From a virus, in IMG/VR virus record IMGVR_UViG_3300042898_000804, positions 1-38,418 of that record: a stretch of 38,418 nt of DNA; one strand, 5' to 3'. The translations under genes were made by a program, and so were the position numbers. The notes beneath the pieces are model-generated. The model did no database searches. It saw only the letters and a list, made by a program, of their open reading frames with translations, and had not been told where the DNA came from. Below, piece by piece: positions 33,286 to 38,418 of the stretch (the first letter of the stretch is position 1; each line of letters begins with the position of its first letter).

Positions 33286-33672
33286 GTGCCTTCGAAGGTT
33301 AATTTTCATAAATACAATATGAGTGTACTTCGACCTATCTGCGACAAGTGTAATAAAAATTACAGAGCCATTAACTATGTCCGTGACGGGGTAACTCACT
33401 ATCGTGGTATATGTGACGAATGCGGTAGAAAGAAGAAAAAGCTTAAACCCCGACGATCCTTATGGGCTAAGGGAGGATATAAGAAAAAAGCCACATGTGA
33501 TTTATGTGGCTTTCGTAGTGTGTTACCTAATCAAATAACAGTATTTCACATTGACGGCAATTTGGAAAATATAAACCCAAGTAATCTAAGGTCTATATGT
33601 CTTAATTGTATTGAGGTTGTTAAAAAGACAGAAGTTACATGGCGCCGAGGTGACTTACAAGTTGATTATTGA
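33286..33672 (+). CDS. HNH/zinc-finger type small protein, putative endonuclease
   Basis: 128 aa from a GTG start (MPSKVNFHKYNMS), with a GGGTGG site about eight bases upstream. The first zinc site is CDKC...CDEC. A very basic linker (RKKKKLKPRRSLWAKGGYKK) follows. The second half has CDLC, then FHIDGNLENINPSNLRSICL ending in CLNC. The His-Ile-Asp-Gly-Asn...Asn-Leu...Cys-x-x-Cys order is that of zinc-bound HNH endonucleases, though a DNA-binding protein without cleavage is possible. It is one of only two plus-strand genes, inserted between dNMP kinase and sheath. Its last 18 bases overlap the convergent kinase gene. Confidence 0.75.
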   Translation: MPSKVNFHKYNMSVLRPICDKCNKNYRAINYVRDGVTHYRGICDECGRKKKKLKPRRSLWAKGGYKKKATCDLCGFRSVLPNQITVFHIDGNLENINPSNLRSICLNCIEVVKKTEVTWRRGDLQVDY

Positions 33673-34287
33673 TTCGACTCGCTTGTGCAAGTCGTCAATG
33701 GTACTGTTGTTGTCAATATAATGATCGTAGGATAAGCCTACACTTGAGTATTCGCTAGCATGAACACCTAGTTTATCTAAACTAAACTTGCTCAACGACC
33801 AATTCATGTTTCCAAATTCACCCTTGTTATATGATACTGCTGCATCATACCAGTCAGGTTTATCTCCCCGCTCAACCCTAGCAGTGATTCCTCCTGCTCG
33901 TTTAATAGCATCAACTTCATTAGCGAAGCGGCAATCAGTGATGACAATGTTGTCAGTGCTTTGACGTAATTTGTTCTCTACACTCGCAACCCATATGTCA
34001 GTATGAAAGTGATTACGTAGTACCTCGGTTCCCCAATATTGCAAAACCCATCTAGGGGTAATGTTCGTTTTCAAGCGAGTACTCCACCAAATATCAGTCT
34101 GCTCTCGCCATTCTCGGCTAGTTTTAGTAGAACCCTCTAGTAATTCTCTATCCCAACCAAACACACTTGATACTGCATCTTTTAATGAGGCTGCAAAACT
34201 CACACGCTTGAATCCGTGAAAAGTGCAAAGATAGTCTGCTACTGTGTCTTTGCCACTGCCTATTAAGCCGGTTACTCCTAAAATCAT
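33655..34287 (-). CDS. 1: Deoxynucleoside monophosphate kinase (gp1-like)
   Basis: 210 aa from the ATG at 34285-34287. A longer frame would add 21 residues overlapping the upstream gene, but the P-loop protein properly starts MILGVTGLIGSGKDTVADYL, and an AAAGGG site precedes this ATG. The P-loop GLIGSGKD is at 6-13. DCRFANEVDAIKRAGG is the likely base-recognition and lid-proximal segment, and WVLQYWGTEVLR lies between. T4 gp1 phosphorylates dTMP, dGMP and hydroxymethyl-dCMP; the nucleotide preference here is unknown. It supplies dNTP precursors. It begins one base after the preceding stop. The gene ends inside the convergent HNH-type gene. Confidence 0.87.
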   Translation of the reverse strand: MILGVTGLIGSGKDTVADYLCTFHGFKRVSFAASLKDAVSSVFGWDRELLEGSTKTSREWREQTDIWWSTRLKTNITPRWVLQYWGTEVLRNHFHTDIWVASVENKLRQSTDNIVITDCRFANEVDAIKRAGGITARVERGDKPDWYDAAVSYNKGEFGNMNWSLSKFSLDKLGVHASEYSSVGLSYDHYIDNNSTIDDLHKRVESIINL

Positions 34288-34288
34288 A

Positions 34289-35545
34289 TTACCCTTTTTC
34301 AAACCAGTTTCCAAACATATTAAACGACGGTACGTGATTAAAAATCTCACAAAATTCTTCTTTGGTCATTTTCCTAGCAACAGGGCATTTTGTGTATAGC
34401 TCTTCCCAAGATTCATAACTTAATTTTTCCCAAAGTTTAATATTATGCACCACATCCTCTTTAATCTCTTGACGATACAACTCACAGTTGTCTATAAAAC
34501 TAAGAGTTCTAGAATAACATATTTCTAGGTATTTGTGTAAAGATTTGGTAAAATCAATAAAATCACCGTGTTTAGGAATATTAGCCTTATCAGAAATATT
34601 GGTATATTTCGTGAAAGTTCTAAACCCCATGGATTCTAATTGTGTATCTATTAGATCATATGCGCTTAAAGAAATAAAAGGTTTACCTGACATAAGAGGC
34701 TTCCATACTTTTTCAGAAAAGAAAAACTCTGGTTGACCGTTATTTACTAAACGCCCTACATGCTCTTTAAGTGGATAGAATTTACTTTCTAATAATATGT
34801 TAACAGTAGCCTCATGCCAAGCCGGCGGAAAATTATGCGTGTATCTACTTAATCCAGTCTGTGCTGCAGGATTAATGAATCCATCGTCATTGTCAAATGT
34901 TTTTCTTAGTTTATCATATAGCTGCTCAAATGATTTTATGTCATAGGTTTCATTAAAGCCGTAATTGAGTATTTTTATAACTAGATTCTGATGGTTACCA
35001 CAAAAATAGTCGTCATCGTAATGATTGTTTAATAGTGAATAGTCTAATTTACTTAGACTTCCATTCTTATAAAAATAATAAATTAACGGAAATTTATGAA
35101 CTCTATTTCTAATATCACCTATCAAACAAATAGCCCTTTTGTTACCTACATCCCAATCAGTAAATTGAGTTTCATTTGGTAGCGCACTTCTCATCAAAAA
35201 ATACGGCAAATGAATACATGTTATGTTTGCATTTGCATTTAGTAAATTTTCTTGAAAATATACATTTGTATAGAACAGATATATATTTTTTAGATTAGGA
35301 AATAATTTTTCACAGTTGTGTATTGTTTGTTGTAGATAACTAGTATGGTCTCCAACAGTATTTAATTCATTTACACCAGTTCCCATGACCAGATCAGTCA
35401 CTGAGTTAAAGTTGTACTCTGCTGGGTCAAAACAGTTAGAAAATTCGTCTGAAAAAACTTTTTCAGTATTTGGATCGGCTAATTGATTAATCGATAGTAC
35501 CCAAATATGTTTGTTATACGGAAAACTATGTATCTGCCCTGTCAT
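34289..35545 (-). CDS. Glycosyltransferase-like protein, distant paralogue C
   Basis: 418 aa from the ATG at 35543-35545, which overlaps the gp13 stop as TAATG; an ATG five codons upstream is in frame but has no better ribosome site. The C-terminal half has FFFSEKVWKPLMSGKPFISL, then DTQLESMGFRTF, the same arrangement as in the two paralogues at 24459-26890. FPPAWHEATVNILLESK precedes it, comparable to the acceptor-side part of GT-B enzymes. The N-terminal half is divergent. No membrane segment. Placement between gp13 and dNMP kinase, both core genes, suggests insertion. Enzyme class inferred. Confidence 0.5.
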   Translation of the reverse strand: MTGQIHSFPYNKHIWVLSINQLADPNTEKVFSDEFSNCFDPAEYNFNSVTDLVMGTGVNELNTVGDHTSYLQQTIHNCEKLFPNLKNIYLFYTNVYFQENLLNANANITCIHLPYFLMRSALPNETQFTDWDVGNKRAICLIGDIRNRVHKFPLIYYFYKNGSLSKLDYSLLNNHYDDDYFCGNHQNLVIKILNYGFNETYDIKSFEQLYDKLRKTFDNDDGFINPAAQTGLSRYTHNFPPAWHEATVNILLESKFYPLKEHVGRLVNNGQPEFFFSEKVWKPLMSGKPFISLSAYDLIDTQLESMGFRTFTKYTNISDKANIPKHGDFIDFTKSLHKYLEICYSRTLSFIDNCELYRQEIKEDVVHNIKLWEKLSYESWEELYTKCPVARKMTKEEFCEIFNHVPSFNMFGNWFEKG

Positions 35546-36330
35546 TACCCTTGAATCCATGTCAGTGGTTGTGAGTAATCTACATAACGCTTTAACTCAT
35601 CAAGTAAATTTAACTGTAATTCTTTTGCTTCGGCTTTCATGGCTGCACCGTTTAAGCTAGTACCGCCGCCAGGGCCTGCTATGCTTGCAAATTTTTCACG
35701 GGCTTCACCTATGATGCCTTTTAACACGGCTAAGGTAAAGTCACCAATCCATACACCTGCACCCGGGTCTTGTAGTAATACCTCGACGGATCTCTGAACA
35801 TCAGCCCATATAAGAACCTTCTCGCCTGTGCCCTTGAAGTCACGAACGATACGCATAACCTTAGTTACAGGATCAAATGTGTAGTTTAAATAACCACCAA
35901 ACATACGTGCGGTTAATTCAACATAACCAGCATAAAAGTCATATGTTGCTAATCCGCCGGCTACGTTATAGTTTAATAGATAGGTATTAAGAATAGCACT
36001 AGAGAACGGATCAAAACTAGTAGATCCGGGTCCTGTTTCTAAGCCAACTGTTCTACGGTACAAACATCTTACATTAATAAATTCACTAGGTAATGTATAG
36101 GTATCAACATTTTTAATAACAGTGAATAATGTATATGTCTCCGCAGTTGCATTTTGTGCTCTTTGGCGGTATATCTTTATGGCGTAATTAAACGCGGCTT
36201 CATAATGTTGCGGGTCTAATTCCAAGTCAATGATATCACCACCTAAGCGCAATCGGATGTTATTAAAGAGGGCTTCTTTTAATTCATCTAGTGTTAAATT
36301 AGTGGGTGTTGTTAGTATACTGGCTACCAT
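35545..36330 (-). CDS. 13: Neck protein gp13-like
   Basis: 261 aa; T4 gp13 is 309 aa. It begins MVASILTTPTNLTLDELKEA. RLGGDIIDLELDPQHYEAAF, YRQRAQNATAET, PSEFINVRCLYRR, YVELTARMFGGYLNYTFDPV and AREKFASIAGPGGG follow in the order seen in T4-like neck proteins. With gp14 it seals the head after packaging and receives the tail. gp14 is not next to it here. AGGAAC and a late octamer lie upstream. The ribosome may re-initiate on the next gene through the TAATG overlap. Confidence 0.8.
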   Translation of the reverse strand: MVASILTTPTNLTLDELKEALFNNIRLRLGGDIIDLELDPQHYEAAFNYAIKIYRQRAQNATAETYTLFTVIKNVDTYTLPSEFINVRCLYRRTVGLETGPGSTSFDPFSSAILNTYLLNYNVAGGLATYDFYAGYVELTARMFGGYLNYTFDPVTKVMRIVRDFKGTGEKVLIWADVQRSVEVLLQDPGAGVWIGDFTLAVLKGIIGEAREKFASIAGPGGGTSLNGAAMKAEAKELQLNLLDELKRYVDYSQPLTWIQG

Positions 36331-36349
36331 ATATGTTCCTATTATCTTA

Positions 36350-36357
36350 TATTTATC
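36350..36357 (-). promoter_or_regulatory. T4-type late promoter octamer GATAAATA
   Basis: GATAAATA on the minus strand, 19 bases upstream of the gp13 gene. It separates gp13 expression from the structured RNA region upstream. Confidence 0.6.
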
Positions 36358-36388
36358 TGGTTACATATGATTGATATTCTTAGGCAAT

Positions 36389-36415
36389 GGCGAGTAGATA
36401 TAAAATCTACAAGCC
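36389..36415 (-). other. Hairpin between the structured RNA and gp13
   Basis: GUAGAU and AUCUAC (36405-36410 and 36394-36399) pair around a UUUAU loop, extended by GGC/GCC (36413-36415 and 36389-36391) across a small internal loop. On the minus strand a six-U run lies before, not after, the stem, so it is not a normal minus-strand terminator. It may mark a processing site. Confidence 0.45.
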
Positions 36416-36471
36416 AAAAAACATTCTTGAGGAACTATAGGCGATGATGAATTAAAAGATTATGATGGAGG

Positions 36472-36756
36472 ATTGTCTATGTCACACCGACCCCGTGAAG
36501 GGACTTTTCCGCATTCGCTGTTAAAGTGTAGGTATATTCATCAGGATTCTACACACAGCCCAGGCCCTCTATCGCAATTACTATGACCTGGCAACTATCA
36601 ACTGTTAAGATATGGGAAACGTTACTCAGCAAAGGTGAGGCGTTTAAAGCATCCAAGGGTAGTCCCATAAATTTGTGTTGGTCACACGTCTACCGTCACT
36701 GCACGATGAGGACGGAATTTCGCCGCATTTCCAGGTAGCGGAACCCATAGACCAAT
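36472..36756 (-). ncRNA. Candidate structured non-coding RNA of unknown class (about 285 nt)
   Basis: This gap (36331-36765) holds no convincing gene. On the minus strand it folds by eye into a branched structure closed by a long-range helix, 36746-36756 with 36472-36481 (10 pairs, one bulge). Nested inside, without crossing, are: 36738-36741/36723-36726; 36711-36715/36693-36697; 36684-36687/36675-36678 with loop GACCA; 36663-36669/36611-36617 enclosing a hairpin at 36618-36644; 36585-36591/36560-36566; 36549-36559/36517-36531 (11 pairs, UUUA bulge); 36500-36504/36490-36494. G-U pairs in two helices exist only on the minus strand, which fixes the orientation. No tRNA, tmRNA, RNase P or group I intron core motifs were recognised. 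It starts nine bases after the nuclease stop codon. Confidence 0.6.
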
Positions 36757-36765
36757 GATTGCTAT

Positions 36766-37353
36766 TTAAACAAATTGAAATAAATCGTTGAAAGTCGATT
36801 TAGCCATAACTTTCATTTTCTTCATTCCAGAGTCTGGGATACGATGAGCATATGTATTACCAGACTTCCATTCAAACACTCCGTACTGACCACCAACGAT
36901 TGTTCCTGGGCCGGGCCCACCTTGCTGCCTCAAAATACTCCTAGCATTTTCATATGAGTCTTTTAACCGTTTTTGAATATCGGGATCTCGAAAATCGTAC
37001 ACTGACTCATTCGTAACAACATTAAATGTGTTATCATATTCTACACGATTTTGTTGTTGTAGTTTTTGGCATATAGTTGATTGTTCGTACGGGGTGTTGA
37101 TAATATTGTCATATGTCATTGTCCCAACAGTATGGAATGCCCTGCTATCTCGATTTCTAGTTTTATTTTCTATATTTAAACCTGGAATATCTACTCCTTG
37201 CCCGGCATTCATGGAAAATCCCATATCAGCAAGATGCTTTTCGTAAAATTTACCAACATTACCCTCGTTACCCTTACTTTGTTTCGGCAAAACTAGCGTG
37301 TCAGAACCAGTATTTAATTTCTTTATTTTAATGCGCTTATCAATCTGTGCCAT
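36766..37353 (-). CDS. Putative PD-(D/E)XK endonuclease (MutH/Sau3AI-like)
   Basis: 195 aa. GNVGKFYEKHLADMGF is followed by AGQGVDIPGLNIENKTRN: Asp in VDIPG and Glu-x-Lys in IENKT give the D...ExK layout seen in MutH and Sau3AI (D-x-P-x-L-x-[IV]-E-x-K). SRAFHTVGTMTYDNIINTPY and an YDFRDPDIQKRLKDSYENAR helix follow. A C-terminal GQYGVFEWKSGNTYAHRIPD part may bind DNA. It would cut DNA, possibly at specific sites, in host degradation, recombination or defence. It starts directly after the MazG stop with AAGGAG upstream, and is followed by the structured RNA. Nuclease activity and specificity are inferred. Confidence 0.6.
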   Translation of the reverse strand: MAQIDKRIKIKKLNTGSDTLVLPKQSKGNEGNVGKFYEKHLADMGFSMNAGQGVDIPGLNIENKTRNRDSRAFHTVGTMTYDNIINTPYEQSTICQKLQQQNRVEYDNTFNVVTNESVYDFRDPDIQKRLKDSYENARSILRQQGGPGPGTIVGGQYGVFEWKSGNTYAHRIPDSGMKKMKVMAKSTFNDLFQFV

Positions 37354-37794
37354 TTAGATATCTCCTTCTTTGCGATTTTCTGAGTAGCTTGCATCAAAGC
37401 TGCCACCCGGGTACCGTGCTTCTAGTTTCCTTACGTTCTCAGCAATAACATCATTGGGGTCAAGATTCAATGCACGACATGCATTGATCCAGTACCAAAT
37501 AACGTCACCTAGCTCACGTTTCATGTGAAAAACGTTTTCTTCGTTTAATGGCTTACCCTGAAAGAACATCTTCTTAGGAATCTCACAGAATTCACCTGTC
37601 TCTGCCGCAAGACCAAGGGCCGCAGTCAATAATAAAGGAACATTGATATCAGGACCATGAGTGCATACTGTAGCATCAAAGTTGGCATCTAGCTCATCTA
37701 AACGGTTCATAAATGTAGTCAAGTCGTTGCTAGGTTTGCTAGTTACAGCCTCAACGAATTGTTGGTATTTGTTTAAATCAATGTTTTGTGTCAT
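37354..37794 (-). CDS. mazG: MazG-like nucleotide pyrophosphohydrolase
   Basis: 146 aa, one MazG-type helical domain. LLLTAALGLAAETGEFCEIP carries the first acidic motif (E-x-x-E/GE), and VFHMKRELGDVIWYWINACR carries the second (E-L-G-D), which together bind magnesium. ENVRKLEARYPGG closes the domain. Such enzymes hydrolyse NTPs to NMPs and pyrophosphate. In cyanophages, proposed substrates include dGTP/dCTP and (p)ppGpp, though the latter has been questioned. An AAGGAAA site precedes the ATG. The N-terminal 45 residues are an extension with an unclear role. Confidence 0.88.
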   Translation of the reverse strand: MTQNIDLNKYQQFVEAVTSKPSNDLTTFMNRLDELDANFDATVCTHGPDINVPLLLTAALGLAAETGEFCEIPKKMFFQGKPLNEENVFHMKRELGDVIWYWINACRALNLDPNDVIAENVRKLEARYPGGSFDASYSENRKEGDI

Positions 37795-37803
37795 GTTATT
37801 TCC

Positions 37804-38418
37804 TTATTTGTAAGTAGTGTGTAGATTGTTTTTAATGATGTAATCGTACAAGTGATCCGCATATAATCTATGCGGAACTTCATCGTGGTGATAGTATTGC
37901 GCTTTTGCGTTTTTGTAACCTAAGTTGGCATATTTGGGATAGAAAGATTCTCTATTGTCATAGAAATTTAAAAAACATGTGCTGTCAATTTGATTCTTAT
38001 ACCAATCTGTTGTTTCTACGTTCTGTGAATCAAACATGGTTTGAGTATTGACAAACAGATACTTGATATTTTGCATTTTTAAAAAATATTGCAATTGCAT
38101 GACCTGATTTGCACTGATGATTTCTAAATACAATGAATTGTTAACCATAAATTTATGGTATCTTTCTATAAATTCTTTTTGTTTTTTAGTGATACCTGTC
38201 CAGCCAACAATGATTCGAACATAATCGTCATGGGTATTGCTATAGTAATCTACATAATTATCCCAACGCTCTTTGTACATTGTTTTTTGATAGAATGGAA
38301 TTTCCATTCTATTACTGTCTGTCCATCCTACTAAAACAAATAACTCTGTATCAGAAACGTATTCATTATTAATCCAGTCAATCACGCTACGCACTATCCC
38401 AGAGTTCGTGGATCCGGC
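37804..38418 (-). CDS. SGNH-like conserved phage protein, 5' end outside window
   Basis: The frame is open up to base 38418, so the start lies beyond the window. The in-frame GTG at 38394 is probably internal, because the eight codons before it (AGSTNSGI) continue a motif, GSTNSGIVRSVIDWI, typical of block II of SGNH-like phage proteins. LFVLVGWTDSNRMEIP and VRIIVGWTGITKKQ follow. The C-terminus has DEVPHRLYADHLYDYI, where an Asp/His near the end could be part of a catalytic dyad. SGNH enzymes are esterases or lipases that often modify glycans; activity here is inferred. Genes of this type are frequent beside glycosyltransferases in aquatic phages. Confidence 0.55.
   Translation of the reverse strand, partial: AGSTNSGIVRSVIDWINNEYVSDTELFVLVGWTDSNRMEIPFYQKTMYKERWDNYVDYYSNTHDDYVRIIVGWTGITKKQKEFIERYHKFMVNNSLYLEIISANQVMQLQYFLKMQNIKYLFVNTQTMFDSQNVETTDWYKNQIDSTCFLNFYDNRESFYPKYANLGYKNAKAQYYHHDEVPHRLYADHLYDYIIKNNLHTTYK

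Noticed and set aside
36388-36441. Short plus-strand frame of 17 codons (MASRYKIYKPKNILEEL) and a following shifted open stretch
   Set aside because: There is only a weak AGG before the ATG, no recognisable product, and several stops. The overlap with the folded minus-strand RNA makes chance the better explanation.
36472-36756. tRNA, tmRNA, RNase P RNA, group I intron or hammerhead ribozyme
   Set aside because: No T-arm or CCA-type acceptor, no tmRNA tag frame, no RNase P core sequences, and flanking genes are intact. A CUGAUGA is present but lacks the matching GAAA and stem arrangement of a hammerhead.

Overview
The window is a segment of the genome of a T4-like contractile-tailed phage (myovirus), most likely from an aquatic habitat. 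The evidence is a set of T4-type proteins that occur together: tail sheath, tail tube, neck protein gp13, head-completion protein gp4, clamp-loader subunit gp44, dNMP kinase gp1 and a GroES-like co-chaperonin. With them are genes typical of aquatic T4-like phages: PhoH, a MazG-like pyrophosphohydrolase, collagen-like and Ig-like fibre proteins, and several glycosyltransferase-like genes. The host cannot be named from the sequence. Gene density is very high, with ATGA and TAATG overlaps. Almost every gene is on the minus strand; only phoH (8193-8978) and an HNH-type gene (33286-33672) run on the plus strand. The genes at both window ends are cut off (1-366 and 37804-38418).

Layout in transcription order on the minus strand, from high to low coordinates. 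38418-36345: SGNH-like protein, MazG, a PD-(D/E)XK nuclease candidate, then about 435 bases without a protein gene that fold as a branched RNA on the minus strand. 36330-26887: neck gp13, a glycosyltransferase-like gene, dNMP kinase, an oversized sheath, tail tube, a tube-like protein, two small proteins and gp4. 26890-21069: two glycosyltransferase paralogues, a possible small terminase, and two proteins whose N-termini look like capsid-targeting peptides; this run ends at a strong terminator. 20972-14036: collagen-like fibre, GH19 endolysin and two beta-rich fibre proteins. 14023-8989: small conserved phage genes, a DnaE-like fragment, GroES, clamp-loader gp44 and its neighbours. 8019-1: two conserved proteins, a holin candidate, DnaJ, ClpA, small conserved proteins, a nucleotidyltransferase fusion and a partial glycosyltransferase.

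Two promoter types can be read. An octamer GATAAATA, AATAAATA or TATAAATA, matching the T4 late-promoter core, lies just upstream of many minus-strand genes, mainly structural ones. Two good sigma70-type promoters precede dnaJ and the DnaE-like gene. In both, only six bases separate the -10 box from the ATG and there is no Shine-Dalgarno sequence, so the transcripts are probably leaderless. The inferred programme is host-polymerase early expression of proteostasis and replication helpers (DnaJ, ClpA, probably GroES and PhoH), then late expression of head, tail and fibre genes.

The least explained elements are the structured RNA at 36472-36756, the DnaE-like protein that stops just before the polymerase catalytic aspartates, a phage ClpA that keeps the ClpP-docking loop, and the leaderless promoter arrangement.
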